Of a stretch of 64,000 bases of DNA, positions 45,978 to 54,390 are shown in pieces (positions within the stretch are counted from its first letter, which is position 1; each line of letters opens with the position of its first letter). Where the stretch lies: assembly GCA_964517495.1 (NCBI GenBank), contig CAZFER010000028.1:9547-73546 (forward strand), in the 5' to 3' direction. This DNA comes from CAZFER01 sp964517495 (lineage in GTDB: Bacteria; Hinthialibacterota; Hinthialibacteria; Hinthialibacterales; Hinthialibacteraceae). A program made the translations under genes and the position numbers. The notes beneath the pieces were generated by a model that did not search any database, was not told the DNA's origin, and saw nothing but the letters and a program-made list of their open reading frames with translations.

Positions 45978-46023
45978 TTGACATTCCATTCAATTAAGAT
46001 CAAACTAGCTTTCAGACTGGTTT
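45978..46023 (+). promoter_or_regulatory. Promoter and inverted repeat before Phd-VapC
   Basis: TTGACA at 45978 is a perfect -35 box but no good -10 stands at 17 bases. An inverted repeat, AAACTAG (46002-46008) and CTGGTTT (46017-46023), overlaps the likely start site and could be the autoregulatory operator. Confidence 0.4.
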
Positions 46024-46038
46024 ATTAAGGTTATGATC

Positions 46039-46278
46039 ATGGAACACATTGGATTGCATGAAGCTAAAACACATTTTTCGGAAATAATCAACAAAGTTTC
46101 TAAAGGTAATGAATTCATTATTACACGACGTGGAATTGCTGTGGCTCGACTTGTTCCCGCCGAAAAACCTTCACGGGATGCCGTCAAGCAAGCGTTGAAA
46201 CGGGCGAAACAACTTCGGGTAAAACTCTCACTTAATGGACTGAAAATCAAAGATTTAATAGAAGATGGACGACAGTAA
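46039..46278 (+). CDS. Phd/YefM-family antitoxin (VapC partner)
   Basis: 79 residues from ATG 46039, chosen because AAGG stands eight bases upstream. It reads as a standard prevent-host-death N-terminus: GLHEAKTHFSEIINKVSKGNEFIITRRGIAVARLVP, followed by a basic and hydrophobic tail for toxin binding. The pair overlaps the PIN toxin by 14 bases, typical for toxin-antitoxin operons. Confidence 0.9.
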   Translation: MEHIGLHEAKTHFSEIINKVSKGNEFIITRRGIAVARLVPAEKPSRDAVKQALKRAKQLRVKLSLNGLKIKDLIEDGRQ

Positions 46279-46702
46279 CTCAAAGCAAAAATTTGTTCTT
46301 GATTGTTCGACAACAATGGCATTTTTTTTTAAGGATGAAACATCTACGTTTGTCGATTCAGTATTTGAAACTTTGGCTGTAAATGGATTAGCACTGGTAC
46401 CCCCGTTCTGGCCATTGGAAGTAACCAATGCTTGCTTAAGTGCCGAACGACGAAAGCGATTAACAGAATATGATAGAAATGAAATCTTATCTATCCTTGG
46501 AACAATGCCCATTCATGTTATTCCCTATTCAGATTTGAAATTAATGAGGGATATACTGGCACTCGCTCAAACTCACAATCTATCCGCCTATGATGCATCT
46601 TATCTTGAACTAGCAAAAAGAGAGTGTTTACCTTTAGTCACCTTGGATAAGAAATTAAAAAAATGCATCACTAAGGAAAACATTCCAGCCTGGATACCTT
46701 GA
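46265..46702 (+). CDS. PIN-domain ribonuclease toxin (VapC-like)
   Basis: 145 residues. The four acidic PIN residues are Asp13 (VLDCS), Glu52 (PLEVTNA), Asp110 (AYDASYLELA) and Asp128 (TLDKKL); they bind Mg and cleave RNA. It starts within the antitoxin gene. VapC toxins cut tRNA or rRNA; the target here is unknown. Eleven bases separate it from the next gene. Confidence 0.93.
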   Translation: MDDSNSKQKFVLDCSTTMAFFFKDETSTFVDSVFETLAVNGLALVPPFWPLEVTNACLSAERRKRLTEYDRNEILSILGTMPIHVIPYSDLKLMRDILALAQTHNLSAYDASYLELAKRECLPLVTLDKKLKKCITKENIPAWIP

Positions 46703-46712
46703 GGAGAGATAT

Positions 46713-47156
46713 ATGAAACTATGGATCATCTACGGTTTAATCGCTTCATTCTGCTGGGGCACTTACGTGATTCTGAACAAAATTGTCACCAGCCCAAAAT
46801 ATGTCGGCATGCCCACCTCAACCAGCGCATTCTTTATGGGGATTGGAATCCTTATCTCGTTCGCTGCTTATATTATGTTGGCAAAAAGTACAATTAAGTC
46901 TTATGCATTCCACGAATATCTTTTAGCTTTATCACCAGGTATAGTGTGGTCGTTGGGTATGATTGCCGTCTTAATGGCACTCAATCAAAATGCGGATATA
47001 TCCAAGCTGGTTTTAGTCTATAATACCAATACGTTTGTAACAGTTTTGCTCGGAGCATTGGTTTTACGTGAAATCCCCCAAGGTGAAGAGTTGGTCCGTG
47101 TCATTATCGGCGCTATTCTAGTTACTGCTGGTGTGATCATTGCAAGCTGGAAATGA
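46713..47156 (+). CDS. Half-size EamA-type transporter protein
   Basis: 147 residues with five hydrophobic helices. It has WGTYVILNKIV near the N-terminus and TFVTVLLGALVLREIPQGEELVRVIIGAILVTAGVIIASW at the end, the EamA/DMT pattern. Full-length transporters have ten helices in two EamA halves; one-domain versions may pair as dimers. Substrate unknown. It lies on the same strand between the PIN toxin and the fucosidase. Confidence 0.8.
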   Translation: MKLWIIYGLIASFCWGTYVILNKIVTSPKYVGMPTSTSAFFMGIGILISFAAYIMLAKSTIKSYAFHEYLLALSPGIVWSLGMIAVLMALNQNADISKLVLVYNTNTFVTVLLGALVLREIPQGEELVRVIIGAILVTAGVIIASWK

Positions 47157-47206
47157 TTATCTTCATTGAATGCTGAATCGGTTCTCAACCGATTGGATCA
47201 ATAGCT

Positions 47207-48652
47207 ATGAAAAAAACATTCTTTTCACTTTTCTGCGCCATCCTTTTTTCTGTCTCAATTGCAGCAGATCCGACAACCTATCAACCAAACTGGAACTCAC
47301 TGAATCAACGGCCCATTCCAGCATGGTATGACGATGCCAAGTTTGGCATCTTTGTAGTCTGGGGGCTATACTCTGTGCCTGCCTGGGCTCCTCCCGATCA
47401 GTATGCCGAGTGGTATTGGCACCGCCTTATGCATTCACCAAACAAAAGCAACAACACTAACGAAAATGTCCGGCAATTCCATAACCGCGTATATGGCGAA
47501 GATTTCCACTACCCGGATTTTGCCCAGGATTTCAAAGCTGAAATGTTCAATCCCGGCCAGTGGGCGCAATTATTCAAACAGTCAGGCGCCAACTATGTGG
47601 TGATGACAGCTCAATATCATGATGGCTTCTGCCTTTGGAAAAGCCCATACGCCTGGAACTGGAACAGCGTCGATATCGGCCCCAAGCGGGATTTGGTGGG
47701 TGACTTGACCAAGGCTATCAGAGATGCAGGCTTAAAGATGGGCTACTACTATTCGCTTTATGAATGGTTCCACCCCTTCTACCAAACTGATATCGATCGA
47801 TTTGTAAAGGAACACATGCATCCCCAAATCAAACATCTGGTCGAAACATATAAACCCTCGATTTTGTGGGCGGATGGTGAATGGGAAAAAACCAGCGAAG
47901 TATGGCGGACCCCTGAGCTGATTGCCTGGCTGTATAACCAATCATCTGTCAAAAACCAAATCGTCATCAACGACCGGTGGGGCAAAGACTGCCGTGGAAA
48001 ACATGGCGGCTTTTACACTCTTGAGTTTGGTGGCCACACAAATGCCGAACTGGGAATCCAGCATAAATGGGAAGAAAACCGCGGTATGGGGCATTCTTAC
48101 GGTTACAACCGCAATGAACGAATCGAGGATTACAGCAGCCCAACCCAATTGATACATTTACTCATCGATACCGTCGCTCATGGCGGCAATCTATTGCTTG
48201 ATGTCGGTCCAACCGCCGATGGACGCATCCCCGTCATTATGCAGGAACGACTGGTCCAAATCGGTGAATGGCTGGACGTAAATGGTGAAGCCATCTTTGA
48301 AACAAATCCTTGGCGCGTCACCGAAGAAGGCGAACCAATCCCATATCAACACAGCGTAAAGATCATTACCCACCAGGGCTGGAAACTAAAAGATGAAACC
48401 ATAAAACCCATTCGATACACAATGAAGAAAAACAGTCTATACGCGATCACTCTCCATTGGCCAAAACAAAAACTCATTCTTAAAAGCCCCGGAATTACGG
48501 ATGCTTTAACCATTGATCTGCTTGGCTATCCTGAACCATTGGAGTGGGAAAAAACAAGTGAAGGCTATCTACTTATTCATGTGCCCAATCTCTCGATTGA
48601 CGAAATGCCATGCCAACATGCCTATGTTTTTAAACTAACCGGGATTGAATAA
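47207..48652 (+). CDS. Alpha-L-fucosidase (GH29), exported
   Basis: 481 residues with a signal peptide (cleavage after SIAAD region). The GH29 domain shows AWYDDAKFGIFVVWGLYSVPAWAP, AEWYWHRLM, ANYVVMTAQYHDGFCLW, the nucleophile Asp in PSILWADGEWE (about residue 223) and GNLLLDVGPTADGRIP. It removes alpha-L-fucose from oligosaccharides or host-type glycans in the periplasm or outside. The C-terminal 90 residues form a beta domain. It fits the sugar-directed gene content around it. Confidence 0.94.
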   Translation: MKKTFFSLFCAILFSVSIAADPTTYQPNWNSLNQRPIPAWYDDAKFGIFVVWGLYSVPAWAPPDQYAEWYWHRLMHSPNKSNNTNENVRQFHNRVYGEDFHYPDFAQDFKAEMFNPGQWAQLFKQSGANYVVMTAQYHDGFCLWKSPYAWNWNSVDIGPKRDLVGDLTKAIRDAGLKMGYYYSLYEWFHPFYQTDIDRFVKEHMHPQIKHLVETYKPSILWADGEWEKTSEVWRTPELIAWLYNQSSVKNQIVINDRWGKDCRGKHGGFYTLEFGGHTNAELGIQHKWEENRGMGHSYGYNRNERIEDYSSPTQLIHLLIDTVAHGGNLLLDVGPTADGRIPVIMQERLVQIGEWLDVNGEAIFETNPWRVTEEGEPIPYQHSVKIITHQGWKLKDETIKPIRYTMKKNSLYAITLHWPKQKLILKSPGITDALTIDLLGYPEPLEWEKTSEGYLLIHVPNLSIDEMPCQHAYVFKLTGIE

Positions 48653-49075
48653 AAAAAGTGATGTTACTTCAAAACGGTTTCATCTCATCAACGTTTAATT
48701 AACAAAAAACGTTAATGGAGAATCACCATGCTGAAGGCCCCTATTCATCCTTCATATATCGCCTTTTTCCTATTTCTCTTCCCTATAGTCAGCCAAACAG
48801 CAAACCAGGAACCCATTTAAATCGATCTTCACGACTCCATTGAATGGTGGGAGGAAAATAAAAAATCGTTTCAACCAAAATCACGCTGAGTTTCTTTCTC
48901 TCCACAAACCATGGTTTTCTCTTCATTTAACAAATATTCTAAAAAAAAAACATAAATTTTTAGATTTTGCCCTTTATGGACAACAAAAGTTTTGTATACT
49001 TAACTCTAGATTTACATACAATCATCTGTATCCTAAGAGAAAAAACAGAGTGATGAGAATTTGAAGAGGTGAATT
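48653..49075. other. Intergenic region with a decayed signal-peptide frame
   Basis: The only gene-like content is the frame at 48728, listed separately. The remainder is AT-rich and shows no RNA or repeat that I can support. Confidence 0.5.
48728..48889 (+). pseudogene. Truncated secreted-protein start with in-frame stop
   Basis: A GGAG site and ATG begin MLKAPIHPSYIAFFLFLFPI, a signal peptide. An in-frame TAA comes after residue 30 (NQEPI). If it is read through, IDLHDSIEWWEENKK follows before a second stop. The pattern suggests a decayed gene start; a short peptide is the alternative. Confidence 0.4.
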
Positions 49076-49405
49076 ATGATCGAAAAAACGGAAATGTTTT
49101 CCCATCAACCATTTGGTGAAGTTTGGTTATGTTCGGAATGCGAACACATTCATCTCCGATATGGAAATATCGTGGTGAATTTGGATAGAAAATACGCAGA
49201 ACAAATAGTAAGTAAATCACTTGGTTCAATGTCAAAAAAAGCACACTGTGATGAATGCAATAAGATTCACTTTAATTGCGGTAGCGCAACATTACATATG
49301 AGTCCTGCGAGTCATAAAAATTTATTGGACGCCATCGGGCGCTTTCTTCATATGGATACTCCTGTAAACTATCCTTCAATTAATCAATTTAGGTTAAATA
49401 ACTAA
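49076..49405 (+). CDS. Small protein with duplicated Cys-x2-Cys motif
   Basis: 109 residues. Two related segments are seen: LCSECEHIHLRYGNIVVNLDRKYAEQIV and HCDECNKIHFNCGSATLHMSPASHKNLL, sharing C-x2-C-x2-I-H-[LF]-x2-G. Four cysteines and two His could bind one or two metal ions. It resembles short zinc proteins of DUF6686 type, but that is a guess. AGAGGTGA precedes the start. The next gene lies 24 bases downstream on the same strand. Confidence 0.65.
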   Translation: MIEKTEMFSHQPFGEVWLCSECEHIHLRYGNIVVNLDRKYAEQIVSKSLGSMSKKAHCDECNKIHFNCGSATLHMSPASHKNLLDAIGRFLHMDTPVNYPSINQFRLNN

Positions 49406-49429
49406 TATCATTCTTAAAGAGTCTATTTT

Positions 49430-49873
49430 ATGCAAACCGAAATGGGAGTTGAAGCACTCAAAAAGACCATTGCCGAAATGACCGGAGATAAAATGGTTGT
49501 GGTGACAGGCCCTTATGGTGAGATCTGCCTGAAAGTGCTATCAGAATCAATTGAAGATCCAGCCCTTGATATTCTTGAAGATTTTATCCGCCGCTCGTTA
49601 AAAGCCGTGGGAACGCTTTATATTATCCAAAAAATTGATTTAACCTTTGTCGACAATGAAAAGCATATCAAACAACACCACGCCAATGTGTGGGGATTTG
49701 GACTGTTTTGCGAAGATAAAGGCTTTCCTTACTCCCCTATCATGCCAATGAATCTTAACCAGTTGCTTGAGGCCAGTCAGTTGGATTACATTACCGTACG
49801 ATTTGGCCCCGGTTTGCTTTTTAAAGATGCAAGTCATTGGACCATCGAAAATCGTTTTCAAGTTGCACCCTGA
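49430..49873 (+). CDS. Hypothetical cytoplasmic protein
   Basis: 147 residues with no signal, membrane helix or family motif that I recognise. It has a mixed alpha-beta composition (VVVTGPYGEICLKVL, TLYIIQKIDLTFV, YITVRFGPGLLF). It follows the duplicated-motif gene closely and ends seven bases before a convergent NUDIX gene. Confidence 0.6.
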   Translation: MQTEMGVEALKKTIAEMTGDKMVVVTGPYGEICLKVLSESIEDPALDILEDFIRRSLKAVGTLYIIQKIDLTFVDNEKHIKQHHANVWGFGLFCEDKGFPYSPIMPMNLNQLLEASQLDYITVRFGPGLLFKDASHWTIENRFQVAP

Positions 49874-49879
49874 GAATCC

Positions 49880-50422
49880 TTAGTGAAGCAAAAGATTGTT
49901 CTTAAAAATCTGAACGCCTCGTTTTATTGATTCAAATCCAATCTGTTTTTCTTCAATTTGATCAATTGAGAGAAAATGAAATGCCGCCACTTCATCACTG
50001 GTTTGGACCACACTCAGATCTTTGGCCTTGCATAGAAAAAAGAAATCAATGCTATGATAAAGCATCAAGTTGAAAGGATATTGATTCGGTTGGGAAAAAA
50101 GGAATAGATAATCAACCACTTCTAGATTCAACTCTTCATGAATTTCACGCAGTAAAGCTGCCTCCGCGGTTTCATGAAGATCAATAAAGCCGCCGGGAAG
50201 ATCCAGCATGCCTTTCGCCGGCGGCTTCGCCCGTTCCGTAAACAAAATGCGGCCTTGATCATCCTGGATTAATCCCACCACCGTGCCACAGGCATTGATA
50301 TAATAGATGAATTCGCAATTATCGCAGCGAAACTTTTTATCGCTTTGCGGACGGAAATCATCGCATCCACAACGTGGGCAAAATTGAAACGCGTTAACGA
50401 TAGTGGCATCAAGGTTCATCAA
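49880..50422 (-). CDS. NUDIX hydrolase with N-terminal zinc ribbon
   Basis: 180 residues. A Cys4 ribbon (CPRCGCDDF...CDNCEF, residues 15-39) precedes the NUDIX domain. The NUDIX box GFIDLHETAEAALLREIHEELNL matches Gx5Ex7REUxEExGU except for the final Gly. Ribbon-containing members resemble NudC and hydrolyse NAD(H), ADP-ribose or related nucleotides. Three bases separate it from the deoC gene, so it is the last gene of this operon. Confidence 0.9.
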   Translation of the reverse strand: MMNLDATIVNAFQFCPRCGCDDFRPQSDKKFRCDNCEFIYYINACGTVVGLIQDDQGRILFTERAKPPAKGMLDLPGGFIDLHETAEAALLREIHEELNLEVVDYLFLFSQPNQYPFNLMLYHSIDFFFLCKAKDLSVVQTSDEVAAFHFLSIDQIEEKQIGFESIKRGVQIFKNNLLLH

Positions 50423-50425
50423 ACA

Positions 50426-51109
50426 TTATCCGTTTAGCCGTTTTTTGCATTCATCCAATATATCCTTGGTCCGGCTGGCACCGACACGGCTAACCCCCAA
50501 GGCACGAACTTCCAACAATTTATCAAGATCGCGCACTCCACCCGCAGCCTTGACTTGAACAAACTCGGGTGAATGCTCTCGCATAAGTTTTAAATCATCA
50601 ATAGTGGCTCCACCGGTTCCATAACCGGTTGAGGTTTTAACCCAATCTACACCTATCTCACCGCAAATCTCACACAATCGCTTTTTTTGATCATTGTTTA
50701 AATAACAATTCTCAAAGATGACTTTCACTTTTTGTCCATTCGAATGAGTGATGTGAGTGATTTGCTGAATTTCTCGGTGGACATAATCCCAATCACCGCT
50801 AAGCACCTTGCTTATATTGATTACCATATCCAACTCCTCGCCACCATCTTTCATTGCCTTCTCGGCTTCGATGACTTTGGTGGCAAGAGTATGCCCCCCA
50901 TGAGGAAAACCAATAGTGGTGCTGGCTTTCACCGTACTTCCCTTCAGGATTTCAGCGCAGGTCTCGAGTTTGTATGGTATAATACAAACACTGGCCACCT
51001 CATATTCCAATCCAAGACGGCAGCCCCTCTCCAATTCCTCCTCCGTCAAAGTGGGATTAAGAAGGGAATGATCAATCATTTTGGCGATGTCGTTGTAGGT
51101 ATAATCCAT
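50426..51109 (-). CDS. deoC: Deoxyribose-phosphate aldolase
   Basis: 227 residues, the normal length. It splits 2-deoxyribose 5-phosphate into glyceraldehyde 3-phosphate and acetaldehyde. The Schiff-base lysine is Lys158 in DWVKTSTGYGTGGAT and the acidic partner is Asp94 in EELDMVINI. The N-terminus reads IDHSLLNPTLTEEEL. A conserved KAAGGVRD block follows. It lies in the same operon as a sugar isomerase/epimerase and a dehydrogenase. Confidence 0.96.
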   Translation of the reverse strand: MDYTYNDIAKMIDHSLLNPTLTEEELERGCRLGLEYEVASVCIIPYKLETCAEILKGSTVKASTTIGFPHGGHTLATKVIEAEKAMKDGGEELDMVINISKVLSGDWDYVHREIQQITHITHSNGQKVKVIFENCYLNNDQKKRLCEICGEIGVDWVKTSTGYGTGGATIDDLKLMREHSPEFVQVKAAGGVRDLDKLLEVRALGVSRVGASRTKDILDECKKRLNG

Positions 51110-51132
51110 GAATAGAATCCTTTTTCAAAATA

Positions 51133-52053
51133 TTAACAAGCTGCGATAAACTGCCGCAAATGCGCATAACTTTGCCGCAGGGATGCTTTGCGATCTTCCA
51201 GCGAACCTTCGAAATAACGATCCTCCACTTCCACACAAACCGGCCCTCGGTATCCGGTGTTACCCAATACGGAGATGAACTTACCCCAATTGATTTCACC
51301 CATTCCAGGAAGCTTTGGTGTGTGATACTCAAGCGGATTGGCCAAAATTCCCACACGATTCAGGCGATGATGATCCAATCGCACATCCTTGGCATGAGCA
51401 TGAAAGATTTTATGGGCGAATTCACGCACGGCGACGAGGTAGTCAATATGCAACCACACCAGATGAGATGGATCAAAGTTTAAACCAAAATAGTCACTTG
51501 GAATATCATTAAACATACGCTCCCAAATCGCAGGACAGTATCCCAGATTCTTTCCACCCGGCCATTCATCGTTAGTAAAGAACATCGGGCAATTTTCAAT
51601 CCCTATTCGTACACCTTCTGATTCAGCAAATTGGATGATTGGTTTCCATACCTCAAGAAAACGTGGCCAGTTATCGTCTATCGATTTGGTCCAATCCCGG
51701 CCAATAAAAGTATTCATTTGATTGACCCCCAAACGCTTGGAAGCCGAAATCACTTTTTTGATATGATCAACATACGCTTGAGATTCCTGAGCATCCGGCG
51801 CCAAGGGATTGGGGTAATATCCCAAGCCGCTGATTTCCACTCCCGCTTTGGCAACTAAATCGTTAATGCGCTGCACTTCCCCATCATCCAGTTCCGCCAC
51901 GTCAATATGGGTGATCCCGGCATAACGCCGTTCAGCTTTTCCTTTGGGCCAGCACATCAATTCAACACAGTCATAGCCTTCAGCGGCCGCGAATTGCATC
52001 ACTTCTTCCAGCGATAAATCGGGTAAAATGGCACTGGCGAATCCGAGTTTCAT
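51133..52053 (-). CDS. Sugar phosphate isomerase/epimerase (IolE/xylose-isomerase-like TIM barrel)
   Basis: 306 residues. The barrel and metal-binding residues are in EGYDCVELMC (Glu), IGIENCPM (Glu), LNFDPSHLVW (Asp, His) and CVEVEDRYF (Glu). These form a divalent metal site as in IolE and related ketose epimerases. It is preceded by a Gfo/Idh/MocA dehydrogenase and followed by deoC, which suggests a sugar or inositol degradation operon. The exact substrate is not visible. Confidence 0.9.
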   Translation of the reverse strand: MKLGFASAILPDLSLEEVMQFAAAEGYDCVELMCWPKGKAERRYAGITHIDVAELDDGEVQRINDLVAKAGVEISGLGYYPNPLAPDAQESQAYVDHIKKVISASKRLGVNQMNTFIGRDWTKSIDDNWPRFLEVWKPIIQFAESEGVRIGIENCPMFFTNDEWPGGKNLGYCPAIWERMFNDIPSDYFGLNFDPSHLVWLHIDYLVAVREFAHKIFHAHAKDVRLDHHRLNRVGILANPLEYHTPKLPGMGEINWGKFISVLGNTGYRGPVCVEVEDRYFEGSLEDRKASLRQSYAHLRQFIAAC

Positions 52054-52083
52054 AGCAATCTCTCCTTTGTTATTTTAATCGGT

Positions 52084-53235
52084 TTAAAGTTTTATCCACT
52101 TCTCTTCCCTATGGCTTTTAATAATCGCTTCGCAAAGGACAACCTCCTTATGCCCCTCCTCAAAAGTGGGAAATAGGGGAGCTGTTTTAAAACTGCCTTG
52201 CACGATGGAATCATAAAACGCTTTGAAACATTGCTTGAATGTATCCGGAAAACCTTCATTATGCCCCCCCGGATAGTTGATAAATCCTCGAGGCTGTTCA
52301 GATACCAAAGCAGGATCACGCAAGAGCGATTGATTAGGCTGCGCACGATGCCCAATCCATATTTCATTCGGTGACTCACTGTTCCAGGCCAATGTCTGCC
52401 TGGATCCGGAAATCTCATAGCGTATACAATTTTTGCGACCCGCTGTTACTTGCGAAACATACATGCTCCCCTTTGCTCCATTCTTCATACGGAACATTAA
52501 TGAGCCATAATCATCTGTAGCAATATCAACAGGTTCAGTATCTTCCGATCCGCCTATTTTCACACTAAAGGTTTCCACTTCCCCTTTAGGACGTTGGCGT
52601 ACAGGATAAACGGTGTGCAGATCGGCAAAGACTTCAGCAATGTCTTCACCGGTGATGGTTTGCATCAAGTCCATCCAATGAGTGCCGATATCGGCAACCG
52701 CACGTAATTCTCCCCCTTGTTCAGCCAAAACCCGCCAGTTGTAATCGGTATCATAAAAAAGCCAATCCTGTACATAACTTCCATTAATCAACCGAATCTC
52801 CCCCATATCACCACGCTGAACCATCTGCCGCGCTTCCAGATTGAGGGGATAGAATCTCACGTTATAACATACCCCGGAAGCCAGGTTCTTTGATTTGGCC
52901 AGACTAACCAGTTCGCTGGTTTGGCTGGAATTCATAGCCAACGGCTTTTCACACATCACGTGTTTTTCAGCCTCGAGCGCTTTCCGCGCCATGTCATAAT
53001 GGAAGATGTTTGGAACACAAATATGAACGCTTTGCACCTCAGGATCAGCCAGCAATTCATCATAATCTCTATACGCCTTATCAAGGCCAAAACGCCGCTG
53101 GGCTCTCTGCGATTCATCAAGATCACATCCCAACACACCTTTTACGCGTATTCCCAACCGGCGAAGGGCTTCCAAATGCACAGGCCCAATCAAACCTTGC
53201 CCCACAACTGCCGCAGTGATATTGTAATAAGACAT
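52084..53235 (-). CDS. Cytoplasmic Gfo/Idh/MocA-family dehydrogenase
   Basis: 383 residues without signal peptide. The Rossmann domain reads AAVVGQGLIGPVHLEALRRL. The catalytic Lys sits in MCEKPLAMN, followed by VCYNVRFYPLNLEARQMV and ADIGTHWMDLMQTITG, where His is the typical active-site residue. It oxidises a sugar or polyol with NAD(P). It is the first gene of the four-gene minus-strand operon ending in the NUDIX gene. Confidence 0.93.
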   Translation of the reverse strand: MSYYNITAAVVGQGLIGPVHLEALRRLGIRVKGVLGCDLDESQRAQRRFGLDKAYRDYDELLADPEVQSVHICVPNIFHYDMARKALEAEKHVMCEKPLAMNSSQTSELVSLAKSKNLASGVCYNVRFYPLNLEARQMVQRGDMGEIRLINGSYVQDWLFYDTDYNWRVLAEQGGELRAVADIGTHWMDLMQTITGEDIAEVFADLHTVYPVRQRPKGEVETFSVKIGGSEDTEPVDIATDDYGSLMFRMKNGAKGSMYVSQVTAGRKNCIRYEISGSRQTLAWNSESPNEIWIGHRAQPNQSLLRDPALVSEQPRGFINYPGGHNEGFPDTFKQCFKAFYDSIVQGSFKTAPLFPTFEEGHKEVVLCEAIIKSHREEKWIKL

Positions 53236-53319
53236 GCGCTTACCTCCCCAAACTCTAAAATTAACAGCAATTCATTATCGATCAAAGACCCTAAAATGTC
53301 CACATGTTCAAATAAAACC

Positions 53320-53347
53320 GCCCCCGATCTTTTTTAAGAGCAGGGGC
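53320..53347 (-). terminator. Weak hairpin terminator
   Basis: On the minus strand GCCCC pairs with GGGGC, with inner TCTT/AAGA, followed by GGTTTTATTT. It stands downstream of the protein gene at 53444. Confidence 0.4.
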
Positions 53348-53381
53348 AAAATACGCGTGTTATTGCTCCAATAAATATTGG

Positions 53382-53436
53382 GTGTCAGACTAATGAAGTT
53401 CCATCCCCCTCCCAAGATTTTGGCTGACATGTTAGT
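53382..53436 (+). repeat. Internally deleted MITE-like copy
   Basis: TGTCAGACTAATGAAGTTCC is followed by CCCCCTCCCAAG and ends TTGGCTGACATGTTAG. The terminal TGTCAG and CTGACA are inverted. It looks like a family copy that has lost its middle. Confidence 0.65.
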
Positions 53437-53443
53437 GATAAAT

Positions 53444-54199
53444 TCAATGTTCTAACCCTTTCAATCCTTTTAAAATACCTTCCAGGATCATCTTTTGCAT
53501 CTCTTGGGCGGATTTTTGAATTTCTTCAACAGATTTTTCCACGTCTTTTTCACGCTTGGGTTTATCCTTCTTTGGAGGTTTGGGCTTATCAAATAGCTTT
53601 TTATCACCATCTTTTTTTGAGGGATGTGGAGGAGTAGTAGGATCTGGTTGAACACGGGGAACGGGATGATGTGGAAATGGTTGAAAATGAGGTGGTTTGG
53701 GAATACTTTGCTTGATCAATTTAATTATATCCTCACCATGCTTTTCCATAAATTGATTATGTATCCCCACTAACAACATAACCAATCCTTTAGGAATGCG
53801 GAATTCAACTTCCGGCTGATTTTCACCAGCAGGGCGAACAAATACATGAATGGCATGGCCATCCGATGCATGAGCCTCATCGATTTCTTCCACCCACACA
53901 TTTGCCCGAACCTTTCCATCAACGCGAAGTAAATCCTTGGCGTTCATTGCTTTAAGATCATCTATCAAACCATCAACCAATTGGCATACAGTCTCCTTGC
54001 TTTCAACCATGGCGGATGATACTGACATTTTAAGCACTTCGAACATACTGACCGGAACACTGGCATGGATTTCCGTTCCATCAGGGGGATGAATTTCAGC
54101 CTTGATAACAAATTCTCCCGCCTGGGCTGTGTACGATCCTATACACAAAGTCAACATTGCCATACAGATGATTCCTGCAAACCACTTTTGATATCTCAT
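53444..54199 (-). CDS. Exported protein with Lys/Pro-rich tail, family unknown
   Basis: The start at 54199 follows AAGGAG and opens the signal peptide (cleavage TAQA-G), giving 251 residues; a longer frame is rejected. The middle is a beta-rich domain (FVIKAEIHPPDGTEIHASVPVSM, VRANVWVEEIDEAH, HAIHVFVRPAGENQPEVEFRI). After residue 165 it is low-complexity: Pro/His-rich, then Lys/Asp/Glu-rich with helical end. It is a periplasmic or surface protein of unknown role. Confidence 0.7.
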   Translation of the reverse strand: MRYQKWFAGIICMAMLTLCIGSYTAQAGEFVIKAEIHPPDGTEIHASVPVSMFEVLKMSVSSAMVESKETVCQLVDGLIDDLKAMNAKDLLRVDGKVRANVWVEEIDEAHASDGHAIHVFVRPAGENQPEVEFRIPKGLVMLLVGIHNQFMEKHGEDIIKLIKQSIPKPPHFQPFPHHPVPRVQPDPTTPPHPSKKDGDKKLFDKPKPPKKDKPKREKDVEKSVEEIQKSAQEMQKMILEGILKGLKGLEH

Positions 54200-54390
54200 A
54201 TTCTTTCTCCTTTTTATAGTTGATTGGGTGATACTTGTATTACGAAATGAAGGTGAGAAACTTTTAATCCAATTGATAAAACCTATATTAAATATGAGTA
54301 CGATCTTCATACACACCTTGCCGTTTGTCTTCCTTTCAATCAAAATGGGTGTTACGATTAACCAAAAAGTAATAATAAGGAGATGAATCC

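Noticed and set aside
46002..46713. attC-like site around the Phd-VapC pair
   Set aside because: No bulged hairpin or TAAC box was found after the toxin stop, and the next gene follows at 11 bases.
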